Source: Cephalotrichum gorgonifer
Taxonomy: Eukaryota; Ascomycota; Sordariomycetes; Microascales; Microascaceae
Assembly: GCA_900312665.1 (NCBI GenBank)
Contig: ONZQ02000002.1
Coordinates: 3,324,328 to 3,388,327 of the forward strand
Direction of reading: 5' to 3'
Length of the DNA: 64,000 bases
A model generated the notes under the pieces. That model was not told where the DNA came from, made no database searches, and worked only from the letters and a program-made list of their open reading frames with translations. Numbering within the stretch: the first letter of the stretch is position 1; every line of letters begins with the position of its first letter. Position numbers and translations under genes: made by a program. Below are positions 22,299-34,200 of the stretch, one piece after another.

Positions 22299-24256
22299 CT
22301 AAGTGTCTTTAGTATCCGCATCAGAATCCACTTCAGCCTTGATCGAGTTTCTAAAGAAGCCATAAAAGGCTAAGCCAGCGATAAACGCCGTAATGGCAAG
22401 GGCGCCGTATAGCCAGACCAGGTGAGGGTCCTCGGAGACGGGCGACAGGGCAATACCGAGGGCCGATCCGAACGCAATCGTCATCCAGAACATGGATGAC
22501 ACAAAGGCACGGAGGTTTGAGGGCGATTGGATGAAAGCGACCTCCAGGCCGGTGATGACAAGCCAGACTTCCGATATCGCGAGGAGTACATAGGCCGGTG
22601 TCTGGATCCAGAGGTTGATGGTGTTTCTGGGCTTCTGGTATATGTAGTTCTGTAGAACACACGCGTACGCCATACCAAGGGCGGCCGTCACGAAACCCAG
22701 GAAGATACGGAGGATCGGGCCGAGGACGATGTTCCACCTCTTGCGGAGGAGGGGATAGACGCCCACTGCGAAGCCGTTAACACCACATCAAATCCGGATG
22801 TAAAGTGTATGGAATTACTTACAGTCGAGAATGGGGATAAAGGAAAGCATAAAAATGGTTTGAAGACTTTGCATCAGATCGTTGGGGGTTCTCCCGTTAT
22901 CCATACTTCCCGCCTGGGCTATCAGGTTGGAGTACGATTGGATCCAAACCAGGAAGTAGAAGGGGAACAGGATGAAGAATTTGCAAGCCTTGACGGCTTT
23001 TTTGATGTCTTCGACGTAGGAGTCGGTGTAATGCTCGTTCTGGGCGAACGAGTACTTCTCGAGCCGGCCGCTCGCTTGGAGGGCTGAGGGGGTCGCCTTG
23101 GCGAAACCGCGTTCTCGGATGGCAATGGAGACGGTCTTTGAGGCATCGAGGATGGGGGAGCCTGAGGCGGGAACCTTGACGAGTTTCCCGCTACCGGCGA
23201 TGAAGATGGCTAGTGTGATAAGGAAGACACTGACGGGGTTAGCTAGCGTCGCGGGAGGTTGCGATTGCGATTTAGGAAGATGCATACGTCGAGGTGGCAA
23301 AGGTATCCACTTACATGAGCGGGAACAAGTATGCCATCCAGAAAGAGTGATGCTTTTCTATCGCGGTGGTCCCAAGAGAAGCGAGGGAGCCGAGATTAGC
23401 TGCCCAGTAGTACCTAGAAAGAATTAGCCTCGACTTTCATGGTCACCCCCATGATCTCTCCGATGGCAAACTTACCACATGAAGACACGTGCGCTCGTCA
23501 ACTTGGGGTCGACAACGACCCGCTCCCCAGACTTTGTTTCCTGGATGAAAGCCACCTGCTCTGGGCTCTGCTCTCCGCACATGGGAGCGATGCAGGCCTT
23601 CAGCCCCCCCGTGCCAAGGCCGATTGTAATCATGGCCGCAATCAGACCGCCCATGCCGGCGCCAGCACCCAATGCGACGGGGGTTGCTGTTACGACGAGT
23701 ATAATCATCCCGATAAGGTAAATGGGCGTCGCTGCCAGGATTGTTTTATACTTTCCGAGATACCGGTCTGTTGGTTGTTCCGTTAGCAGATGGCCGGAAG
23801 AGGGGGGAGTAGTAGTAGAGACCCACCGGCAACAATGGCGCCCAAGACCGTGCAGAGGTAGGCCCAGAACTTGAAGAAGTTGCCCAGGGCTACACCGGTT
23901 GACTGCCCCCGTCCTAATGCACCAGGGATACCTGCATCGTTGTGTGGATACGGGACCCTTTTGATCTCATTAGCTATCCCGTAGTATTGCAGGGGTAGGA
24001 AGGATATTCTCTAAAAGGTTCGCACTTACTGGATGTAGTTCTGTAGAGGGCCCGATATGCCGTTGTAGACGAAGCGCTCCCCCGTCTCGATGACACAGAC
24101 TGTGAACAACTGCCATGGTAGGGGACCTGGCACCTTGCGTAGTTGCCTGTGTTCGGGGTTGTCATCGTCGTACAGCAGCTCGACCGCAGCTGAATCGTTC
24201 ACGGAGAGGGAGGCCTTCTCGGGGTCGGGTCCCGTCTTCGGGTCTAAAGCCGCCAT
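22299..24256 (-). CDS. Peptide transporter, PTR2/POT family
   Basis: Proton-coupled di/tripeptide importer of the plasma membrane. Predicted exons 24256-24030, 23957-23827, 23767-23476, 23413-23315, 23229-22823 and 22765-22299 give about 540 residues. The family signature is clear: IETGERFVYNGISGPLQNYIQ region in exon 1, PGALGRGQSTGVALGNFF in exon 2, then GLGTGGLKACIAPMCGEQ in exon 3. Later segments include YYWAANLGSLASLG and, near the end, LLAISEVWLVITGLEVAFIQSP (the usual PTR 'E...T..E..Y..AP' pattern, with Phe for Tyr). Multiple hydrophobic helices are visible. All splice joins are phase-consistent. Context with an M19 dipeptidase and a Zn2Cys6 regulator suggests peptide uptake. Confidence 0.9.
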
Positions 24257-25144
24257 GGATGTCGTCGTATGTCGTTTGAGGCTGGTTGTAATAGGTAGTG
24301 TGTAATTAAGGGCTATAATAGGGGTGATATGTAGGTTTCAAACGAGACCAAGGTAATCCAGTGACAAAGGTGGTTGGCGTTGGCGCTTATTCTCAGCGGA
24401 GATGCGCCGGCGGCACGAGTATTCAAGTACTAGGATTTTGTTTGCTCAAGCAACGCGGATCCGTATCTAATCAAGGTTGGGGGATCTGGTGGAGACCACT
24501 AGTGCCGCCCCGATAACGCGTGAGCTTATCCAGCCAAGTATTTCTGAGGGGTCAACGGGATCGCCTATCGCTTTGTGTGGGTCCAACTGTCGGCGGATAG
24601 GCAGACCCGATGCCGCCTTTGCTGATTGGTTTTACTCAATACTAATTAGATCCTACAAATGTTACGCCCCGCAAAACGTGGTAATCGAGAACGCGAGAAG
24701 GGCATGCTATACCGGTTTCGATAGAACCCAGCACACGATGTGGGTTTGTTGTTACCTAGTCAGGAGTAGGGTGAGCAGGCTATTCCTATATTCTTCTGTA
24801 AGAGGAAGTTTCGTGCTGACATATCGCCGTATATCTTACGGAAAGGGTTGCGGGGGGAGCCCACTCTCGAAATCCGGGGTGCCATCGACCCGACCCCGGA
24901 TATCCCGACGGAACCTATCCGATAGCGCTCGCATAATGGAGTATCTGGCGGATACTATGCCAGATAGTACAAGTCCTAGCGCGCCTTTCTGGTCTCCAGT
25001 GCACGTGGAATCCTCATCTTTCCCTTCTCCAGGCAAACATCTCCATATACCAGCATAGTTTGAACAACAGAGAGCCAAGGAAAAAGGAGGAAAGAAATAC
25101 ACACCGACGGTATATTCCCCAAGTTATCGGCCATTGAACGAATC
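24257..25144. other. Divergent promoter region
   Basis: Upstream region shared by the peptide transporter and the alpha/beta hydrolase. A 193-codon open frame at 24477-25058 has no recognisable domain and compositional bias typical of chance frames, so it is not called. Confidence 0.55.
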
Positions 25145-26424
25145 ATGACTGGGGACATTGCTATCTCGGCGCTACCCCCTTGCCCGCAGGAGTGGATATC
25201 CCAGCTCGACCCGGAATGGGTGGCGCTTTGGAACAATCACGGCCGATTCCAGCGGCGTGCAGATGAGGTTGATGTCGCAACATACCACGAGAATCCCTTG
25301 GCCTACAGTTTCACCTATGCCACAGATGAAGGTCAGTGTGTCTCTTCTTGGTTCCAGAAGCAGATACATACTGACATCGTGATATAGGCCCCGCTGTCCA
25401 CAAGATTGTGGACGTCAAGATCCCAGTCACGAATCCAGATGGCGAGATCACGGTTCGCGTGTACTCCCCGGATACAGATAAAGCGGTTCCTGTGCATTTC
25501 AACATGCACGGTGGCGGCTGGGTCCTCGGAGGCCTAAAATCGGAACAGGCCTGGTGTAAGCACGTGTGCAAGAACCTGGGTATTGTGGTCGTTGACATTG
25601 ACTATCGCCTGGCACCGGAGTTTAAATTCCCCGTCCCAATTTACGACTGTTGGACAGCTGTGAAATTTGTCCGTTATTCATTACTTGTCGGGGAAGAAGA
25701 TGGCGAGAGCTGACTGTGTCTAGATGCTAAGTAACGGCGAAAAATATGGTATCGACCCCCAGAGTGTGTCGATCGGGGGTCTCTCGGCGGGGGGGCACAT
25801 GACGGCCGTAATGGCACACTTTGCCAGGGATGAGAAGATAGACCTTAAGTTGCAACTGATGATTGTACCCTCAGTCGATTTGCGGTGGGAAATAGCGGCA
25901 GAACCTCTCAAGTCAGATGTTACCGCGAGATATCCAAGCGTCACGTTGTTTGCGGATAACCCTTGGAGTCCACGCGGCAGAATGAAGTGGTTCATGGATC
26001 ACTGGATTGGAACATCGCCCGGTAAGCTTACGCCTCTGCTACTGAAAATATATATCGCGAATGACTGATTCTTTTTGAGGGGTAGAGCGTCGAGATGAAG
26101 TCACCAGTGACTGGGTCGCCTCACCGATACTTGCGCCGTCATTTGAGGGTCTCGCCACGGCGCATTTTGTCACTGCCGAGTTTGACCTCTCAAGGGATGA
26201 GACGGATCGGTACGCAGACATTCTAAGGAAGAATAACGTGCCGACAACTTCGAAGAGGTATTTGGGGGTGCCCCATGCTTTTGGACATTACAACGTAAGT
26301 GACCCAAACTAGCCCGCTCATAGACAGGTCTAACAGTTCATAGCATCCCACAAAGGGCCTCAGCCAAAGCCGCCAGTATATTCTCGACACTTGCGAAGTC
26401 CTCAAGAAGGCTCACGGCCTGTAG
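25145..26424 (+). CDS. Alpha/beta hydrolase, HSL/arylacetamide deacetylase type
   Basis: Carboxylic-ester hydrolase of the hormone-sensitive-lipase-like (abhydrolase_3) family. Predicted exons 25145-25331, 25388-25668, 25724-26021, 26086-26294 and 26344-26424 give about 351 residues. The oxyanion-hole motif HGGG follows FNM. The nucleophile elbow is GLSAGG. The catalytic acid is probably the Asp in TAEFDLSRDE, and the catalytic His is in PHAFGHY. DYRLAPE, typical of the family, lies between oxyanion hole and nucleophile. There is no signal peptide, so it is probably cytosolic. The substrate is unknown; fungal relatives act on esters, including xenobiotic and secondary-metabolite esters. Confidence 0.88.
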
Positions 26425-28341
26425 GAATGCACGGATATCTCCGCGATCTAGCGTAGGGTAAACCCAGGAGGTTCTACTGGGTGGGTGTATCGAGCAATAT
26501 CACAGCTGAAGTTGAACGAGATCGCGATTCCAATCGGTTTTGAATCATGTAAGCCGTCTGTGATGAGACTGAGATCAGGTGGTACCCCTGGTACCCCCAG
26601 CTAGTTTTTAAGAGCCGTTTTTCACCAACCCTCCATAGACGGCCTACTGGAAATCCCTATAGTGGCACTGTTGTGCCAGTACTCTCGGACTCATACGCAT
26701 TGACAGCGTTATAGAAAGGTTGACCGAATGATCCTGAGACGGCAGCTTTCCTCCTCTGGTGTGTTGAGTGATCTCGCAAACCTTTCCACTCTACCGCTCT
26801 CCGGACCCTTCATGGGGGAATTCTCCTATGTGGACGCAGATTAATACATTTCAAGACTGATGCATGTTCATACTTCCGGGATTTTTTCAGCCGAGATACA
26901 TTTGCACCGATCGGTACCGGAGTACCGGAGCAAGTGACCACTAAGAGCGAACCACGTTTAATAGAGGTGAAGCGAATCTTACCGGAATTGAAAGCAACTG
27001 GCGGTGGTGCTGCCAATGTGGGGTGGTTGGCTGGCTTGCGGCGTTCTCCCGATTGGAGGATCCATTCATGTACGTCATGCCACAAGTTCCACGGACAGGG
27101 CCGCCGGTTTTCACCAGTGTGGCATGGGAACGTAACATTCCCAATACAAGTAGGGAGAAAGGCCTTGGAAGTGTAATGATCAAGGGAGGCATGGAACTGC
27201 TAGAGGCTCTACAGGTCACCGACGTAGAAGTGGACGCAGTAGGCGAACTTCCACCCCCTTCGTGGGGGCAGGGAAAGCATGATCCACGCCCCTCGTGGGG
27301 GGCAGGGAAAGCCTGATCTGGCTGGAGCCTGGTCTCCACACGCTGCTATTAGATTTTAGTCGGTGAAGGTATGGCGGCCGGGAATTTGGCCAGGAGAAGT
27401 GGGTTAACCACGAGCGTCAGGATAATCTGCAAATGTAGATGGAGAAAATCCACTATTTGCACATATATATATATATCTTCTCACCAACGTCTGGCTTCGG
27501 TTGGGGTAGATTCTATCATACTCTAGAAGTCCACCATCCCTTACTTGGCAGTCTCAATTCCTTCTTTTGAGAACTCCCGAATATTACGCAGCATCCACTG
27601 TCAAAGTCTACATCTCTAATTGCTTTTTCTACTGTATATTGAGCGCTAAAATGGGTTACATGCAGTGGCTTTCGTGGAGGTGAGATGGAGCGTAATCATA
27701 CGCACCCAAGGCAATGTTCCTAAAGTTCCCATGCTCCGTAAGTCCGGGATTCTGCAGCCACCCTGCTCATTGGAAGGTGTCGGCGATCCCTCGGTCGATG
27801 TTGACGCCCCTCTCGACGCCGCAGCCGAAGCCAGCAACTATGATACCACTGAGAAGACTAGATAGAAGTATATCAGTCTCGATATATTTCGTAACTTGAT
27901 TTGGCGATACTGATCTGCGTGAGAATACAGGAAGTTTATGGGAATTGAGTGATACAGAGCCCTAGAGTAACTAGTGGGTCAAACTTCCAAAATAGGTGGG
28001 AGACATCGGAATAAAAGGAGCTGTACAGTTTTATTTAAAGAGAATATATATTTTTAGACATATCAACCAGAACGTGGACTGAGCCTGCAAGTATAAGCAG
28101 CTGGACCAACTTGCCGGCTTGGCACGTCCTGTAGGCAGTTTGCTGCATATGCTGATCTTTTCTTAGGGCAAGCTGACCGCATATTCGTCATATGATGGAG
28201 GGAAATCGCCCCTATTTCCTCCTAAAGTTAGCGTAGACGCTATTTCCTTTTCGTGAAGACGTCCTTTCTTTGCAGAACGAAAACGTAGACACCTTGGAGT
28301 AACACCTAGTCGTCTTGCACTACATTCACTTTACGCACTAG
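26425..28341. other. Gene-poor spacer with a hairpin tandem repeat
   Basis: About 1.9 kb without a recognisable gene. It contains a two-copy hairpin repeat at 27251-27317 and a short TA-rich stretch around 27462-27476. Small open frames lack family features. Confidence 0.55.
27251..27317 (+). repeat. Two-copy 33-bp tandem repeat, each copy with a hairpin
   Basis: Adjacent units 27251-27283 and 27284-27317 share the pattern CCAC(G)CCCC(T)TCGTGGGG(G)GCAGGGAAAGC(A/C)TGAT. Within each, the C-run and G-run flank a TCGT loop and can form a stem-loop. No gene covers it. Confidence 0.7.
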
Positions 28342-29686
28342 ATGGCCGACTCTAAGCAGGCGGATGCGGTGGCGAGTTACAATATCGAATCATTCACTCT
28401 ACTCAGTATCGCGCTCTTGGTTGTGACATTCCGGACCCATTACCGAATGAGGACCGTGGGGATAAGAAAGTTCGAAGCCGATGACTATCTTGTTCTCGTT
28501 GGAATGGTAGGGATCATAAACCTCCACAAGCCCTTCACATACATCCCTTGGGCCGGGACTTGTTAATGAGCTATTTCCTGGGTCCTCGTTAGGTCTTGCT
28601 CGGCCTTGAAACAGGTGCTGCGCATGCCGTCGCTGTTCGCGCCCGTGGTCTCGCGAACAACTCGATGACAGATGAGCAGCGAACAACGCTAGATCCAAAC
28701 TCCGAAGAATACCAGTTACGGTACGTAATCTTTCTCCTTTCCTGAGAAAAGATTTCGCTTATATACGAACTTGATTGCAGAGTACTTGGCTCCAAGATCC
28801 ATATTGTAGGATATGTACTCTACTCGACTCTCATGTGGAGTTTGAAGGCAGCCATGTGTAATTTCTATCTTCGCCTTACCGTGAGTCCCTCTTCTTCACG
28901 AACTCAGCCCCCTACTAGGTACTGCCTACCAACAAGGCGTGGGTAGGATGCACTCTGGAAATACCGACGGCGTATTCTCTTTGGCTTCGCATTTATTGGA
29001 TTAAGCTGGGTTGCCGTGATTCTCAATCTGCTCCTGGCCTGCCGCCCTTTGAACCACATGTGGCAAATCAATCCAAATCCCGGCAGTAAGTAGATACCGG
29101 GAGTTATCTCCCCAAACCCCCGTCTCTTGATGAAACTGTCGATACAGAGGTAACCATAATGTAGTATATTGCCAGCCTGCTCTCTCGCCGGCAGTTCTTG
29201 GGACCACCCTCGCCCTCAACATCTCTACCGATTTATATCTCATGACAATTCCAATTCCAATCATTTTCGGAGTGCATATGAAGACCAGCTTAAGGGTCGG
29301 ACTATCTTTCCTCTTCTGCTGTGCCTTCTTTATCATCATAGCCGCATCTCTGAGAGTGGGTTTCATCCTCAAGGTATGTCACTAGAGTTCGCCATAGCAA
29401 AGCGACGATATTCTCCTCTTAGTGCTATTGTCAGAATTATTACACGTCCGTCTTCCCTCTTCATGTCTAGGGGATCCAAAGGCCAAAGTTCTAGCCCAGT
29501 AGCTCACGGCTTTTCTTTTCTTGCCTTTAGAGCCCCGTTGAAGGTGCGCTCCTCTCCGCCTCCTGGGCAGTCCGAGAAACATTCATCGCCATAATAGTCA
29601 CAAATCTGCCTGTCCTTTACCCTCTACTCAATCAATGGCTACGCCTCACAGCCGCCAAAGGCGGATTGCATTGGTCATATTATTGA
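28342..29686 (+). CDS. Rhodopsin-like (Pth11-type) seven-helix membrane protein
   Basis: Integral membrane protein of the large Pezizomycotina family annotated as 'rhodopsin domain-containing' (PF20684-like). Predicted exons 28342-28506, 28593-28720, 28781-28880, 28947-29085, 29165-29373 and 29531-29686 give about 298 residues. Family landmarks appear in order: FRTHYRMRTVG and FEADDYLVLVG, the loop MTDEQRTTLDPNSEEY, LGSKIHIVGYVLYSTLMWSLKAAMC, the YRRRI start of helix 4, CRPLNHMWQINPNPG, YCQPA, then ISTDLYLMTIPIPI and the final VRETFIAIIVTNLPVLYPL. The usual long cytosolic tail is missing: the frame ends 13 codons after that helix. Either the tail is truly short, or a further intron was missed. 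Function of the family is mostly unknown; some members act in surface sensing. Confidence 0.78.
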
Positions 29687-30219
29687 AAGCATCAATCGGC
29701 GCCTACGGATAGTGTTGTGGAGGTCCACCGCGCTAGCTTTGGGGCTACGATACAAACCATCGGTGCCAGAAGGAAGAAGCACCGCCCAACGACATATCCT
29801 ACGATTAGTACAATGAACGACGTCGGCCAGGATGAGACAACGGGAATCGCCCAGTCAACGGAGAGGAGCTACGTATAGGGCACCCTAGATGTAAAGTCAC
29901 GGGCTATTCTAGCGATCTTCAGAGAAGGGTATGAATAATGATGAGGCACCGGATAATGGACGTTTTTCATATATGTCTTCGCTTTCGCACAGGAATTTTA
30001 CTTTACGATAAACATGGCACATATGAGCGAAGATAATGCCTATAATAGTATCGAGGGGCAACTAAAAGCTTTTTTGGAGAGAGCCTCAATTTTCGGATCG
30101 CAGGCTCTTTGTAAGTGTTACCTACTTCAGAACTTAAAGAGCTGAGAGGAAGTGAGTATATCATTCAAGTACGTATAGAACTTTATCCTGTTGAAAAATT
30201 GTGTCCAGACAAGCTAGTG
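29687..30219. other. Intergenic, convergent 3' ends
   Basis: About 530 bp between the rhodopsin-like gene and the SDR. No further gene or repeat is seen. Confidence 0.55.
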
Positions 30220-31210
30220 TTAAAGGTCGGTGCTTTTCCATATATCCTCATAATGGCCGAGAACCTCGGTTAGCCCCTCAATGTGCCCCTTCAACGCACC
30301 TCCACAGTCACTCCCAAGTGGCAGCCTTAATAGCTTCTTCTTTCCCACGAAGTACCCCTCTCCAGCAACATATTCCCACATCCTCGCCGCCCCCGCAACC
30401 GGATCCCCCGGCTGCTTCCCATTGATAGTCTCAAATGCTTTTCTCGCCTCGTGCGCCGGGGTCCCCTCGTAGGCCGCCAGCGCCGGCGCGACATTCCCGC
30501 CAGAAGCGGGATTGGCGAGGAAAGCAGTCCTGAAATAACCAGGCTCGACAATGACACAGTGGATCCCGAAGGGCGCCACCTCAGCGGCCAGCGACTCGGT
30601 TATGCCCTCGATGGCGAACTTGGTGGCACAGTAGATCCCATTGGACGGGAACCCGAGGAAGCCACCAACCGATGATAGGTTCATAATGATTCCGCTCTTT
30701 CGGGAGCGGAAGTGGGGAAGTGTAGCCCTGATGATGCGCAGCATGGCGAAGACGTTGATATCGAACTGAGCTTTGACCTCTGCGTCCCTAAGCGATCACC
30801 GATGAGATATCAGTAATCAATTCACTATAAAGGAAATAGCCATCCCCGCCCCCTTTTTTCTTCCCCCAAAACAGGCAGCGGGAGGGAGGGTTCAGCAAAG
30901 CTTACTCAGATTCTTCGATGGCACCCATATACGCGAATCCTGCGTTATTGACAAGGACGTCAATCTGGCCAAAGGCAGCAACGGCAGTCTTGGCGTAATC
31001 GTTCATCTCCTCTTGCGTCCACGCAAGATCAAATCGAAGGGCTTTGACATCAGGCCTCTGCAGACTTTCGGGCACCTTGGAGGGTGTCCGAACAGCCGCA
31101 ATCACACGATCTCCTTCTCCAAGGGCCTTGAGAGCCAGTTCCAGGCCAAGCCCGGTGTTTGCGCCGCTGATATGCCATACCCGAGATGAAGCCATGGTAT
31201 CTGTGTTCAA
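30220..31210 (-). CDS. Short-chain dehydrogenase/reductase
   Basis: NAD(P)-dependent oxidoreductase, predicted exons 31210-30906 and 30787-30220, about 290 residues (a start at Met6, 31195, is equally likely). The cofactor motif is SGANTGLG, a variant of TGxxxGxG. VNNAG is intact, the active site is NLSSVGG...YCATK, and VEPGYFRT follows. It fits the classical SDR subgroup that includes 17-beta-hydroxysteroid-dehydrogenase-like and AYR1-like fungal proteins. It is a different subfamily from the SDR at 1431-2375. No membrane segment or signal peptide is apparent. The substrate is unknown, and it faces a 5-kb gene-poor gap on its 5' side. Confidence 0.9.
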
Positions 31211-34200
31211 TGATGGTGCTTGTTGGTATTAGGGTACTTTGTCAGGGTCCAACGGAAGTATCCGCTGGGTATTGTAGATACGTGCGTAAATCGTGGAGAT
31301 AGAGATGGTCAAGATGGATACGACTCCGTCCCTGATATTTATCCTGTTCCTTCGAGGTAGATGCAACAAGCTTATCTGCCAGACTGCATGATAGTCAGAA
31401 AGAAAGCCTACCCCGCTTTGAGCCTGAATGCAGATTCCGTTCGATTCCGGAGTACGGAACTCCTGTCATTGGTTAAGTGGCTACCGTACTTCCGTGCGAG
31501 TGGTTGTTGGATGGTGTGATCATGCAAAATGCCAATAAAGGCGGCTGAGATGCAGCGATACAGTGCCAAGGTCTTTCCTCGTCACAATATCAATCTAATT
31601 TTGCTCAAATCGGCCCCAAATATTATTCAGATGGTGATGTTATGAAGGGGGGCGCGATAGAATAGGTGTGATATATCACATGCGTATATAGAAGCCCTTT
31701 TCCAGTTCTCTTCGGATAACCTCGTTACGATATTAGTTAGTGAGAGAGTGGGAGTTGGCATTACACTGCAGTATGCAAGACAGTAGAACCAGCAACATTC
31801 TGACTCGCGCTATGACCCTCTTCATCCCCTTTGCAAAAGGGTCCTAGCTACAAGTAATGCAAATATGATCACTTTCCGAACGCCTTACTTATGCCACGAC
31901 AGCTGGCTGCCTGAATGACATCGCGGGCTGGCCCTCCTAGCCTCCTGCTGGCGTACTGGAATCACTCGTATTCAACCTACAGTCAGAACAATTCCTTTAA
32001 TGGATTGTTGGGCAATTTCCATTTAGCACTCTAAACGGTGGTGTGGTCGTCCAGAAACATCTCGTTACTGAGTGGCAGATTGTACTGTGACCTCCAACGG
32101 CCAGCTCGATGAATGATGAATCCCCTGAGATCGGCAGTCACAAGGGCAGCATCTGTGCCACTCGATGCAAAGTCATTTCGTGAATTACTAGTGGTAGGAC
32201 CTTGGCCCTCGCGCCTTGGGTTAACTTCCCCAACCAGTCCAGTGAAAAGAGCCATGGTCCATAACCCCTCCCGCACCTGTTGGCATTCGGTATCCAGATG
32301 GTTGAATGACCCGGGGGGAGGTGGAGCGGCGCGTAATCTGTAGTTAGGAGTAGAGCGACCCCCCAAGCAACCTACGAGCGACACTTGAATGTCAGTACAC
32401 ATACTTGAGGCATATTTACTATTAGCCCAGAGGTCACTCCGCATGAGAGGCCGGGCCTAGGTGGAGCTCACCCTCAAACCAACAACTAATGTCATTTCGT
32501 AATTAAGAAAGGGACTTCTGGCGTCCTTCATCATATGTCGTAGGCTAAGAACGGCCTGGGACAACTATGAGGGCTCTTCGGGACAGCTGGGTCATAATAC
32601 GATTTGGTTTATTGATTAATATGTGCATATGGTGACTATATTTACACCGCGAACATATATCAGGTTTTACTCCACGCAGTTGCCTGTGCGAATCATAGTA
32701 CGGGGAGGTTGAATAGAGTCACAGCTCTTTGAGCCTAGGCAATTGATAACAAACTCGAATGATAGGATACTTCTACTATCCACCCGTCCAAAATACCTTT
32801 TAAACATCCTCTGAATCTATAACTTCTCAAGCCAGCCTCGAACACTTTCGGTAAGTTCGAGAATCTCGTCAAGCCTATCCCGTTGCATATTCCATCGGCT
32901 AGGCCTTTGTTTTAACAGCAGAGGTAACGACTTAGCCCCCAGCAGGTTTGGATTAGATATTTCCTTGCCAACCACAGCCGAGGAAGAATTGGCATATCTG
33001 CCGGCCATTCTTGGCGGCAAGATCGATTTGGGGATGTATGCACCGCATAATCCCGAAATACACTGCCCATGCTAAATATGTACCTTTCAGGAGTGGGTCA
33101 TATCATTGCTGTGAATAGGCGCGAATCGAAATACACATATGCTTCAAAATTCCCCAGGGGGGAACCTCTAGCCTAGAAACTCATCAGCATTGGCCGGGGG
33201 AATAACAGTCCTCGGCGGCCATACTGAGTCACATACATATAACGCCTCTGTACCTTTCGGTTACCACCGGGTATAACGTCCACTGGGAAATATGGGTCTG
33301 TCAAAGGGATTCCCCATGGAGATAAGGGGCAGGAGTCTCCACAGGTTTTGCGGAGACCGGGGTTAGGCCTATCGATGAAAAATTCTGGCCCACCTCGAAG
33401 GAAGTTCTTCTACTTTTCTGGTCTGGAGAGCTAGCATGACTCCGTTTGCGGCGATAAACTGGTTCCTGGCTATCGGTTAGTATGTTTCCACAAAACTTAA
33501 GCAGCCACCCGCCCCAGTTGTGAGATCTCGTGGTCGAGGACCCATTTATATTCACCGGGTGTTCACAACATTATAGAAAGAGGGTGTGAAGGTGGCGAAT
33601 AGGTTGGCCGAGTGACCTCCAAGAATTTTAAGCCCTGGATTATTCTTCAAGATAGCCAATAGCCTTATCACAACCCCTTTTTCGGCGTTGTTGGATCTCC
33701 TTACCTCTGATTAATTAGTCTTAGTGGTGGCGAGCCAAGGCATGCGCAATGAGCGGATCCACCTAAGGCAACCTCATCTTTGATGAGGAGGACCAGAGAC
33801 GAACGGCTTAACCAATTTAGGTGCAAGAATTATTTTCGCTTCGAGATCAAGATCGAGAAGTAGATTGATAAAGCGCACTTCCATTTTTAAACCTACCTCG
33901 GGCCCTATCTCGAACCCCTGGCTGCGGCGGCCGGGTACGCTCGCGCTCGCCGCGCCGTCAGAGCGCCTCCGAGTTCAGACCCTGCAGATCTCCTCCTTGG
34001 CGAGCTTTAGACTAGGTATCACTGATCTGCGTATTAGAAGCTATAAATGCGAGACGAAACTCCAACGTATGGGATATAACTACATCGTTACCTACTTCTA
34101 GGGCATGTGTTAGGATTCGGGTAGGGAGTGGAATGGAGAGTCATCCTCGACGACACCTGGGCGCTGCCAATGCACATGCCTTCGTCTAGAGTTACTTCGG

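Noticed and set aside
24477..25058. 193-codon plus-strand open frame
   Set aside because: No recognisable domain, no plausible start context, and it covers the promoter of the adjacent hydrolase.
27251..27317. Possible CRISPR-like array
   Set aside because: Only two adjacent units without spacers, in a eukaryotic genome.
32031..32444. 137-codon minus-strand open frame
   Set aside because: No recognised motif; surrounded by stop-rich sequence. Could be a relic, but this cannot be supported.
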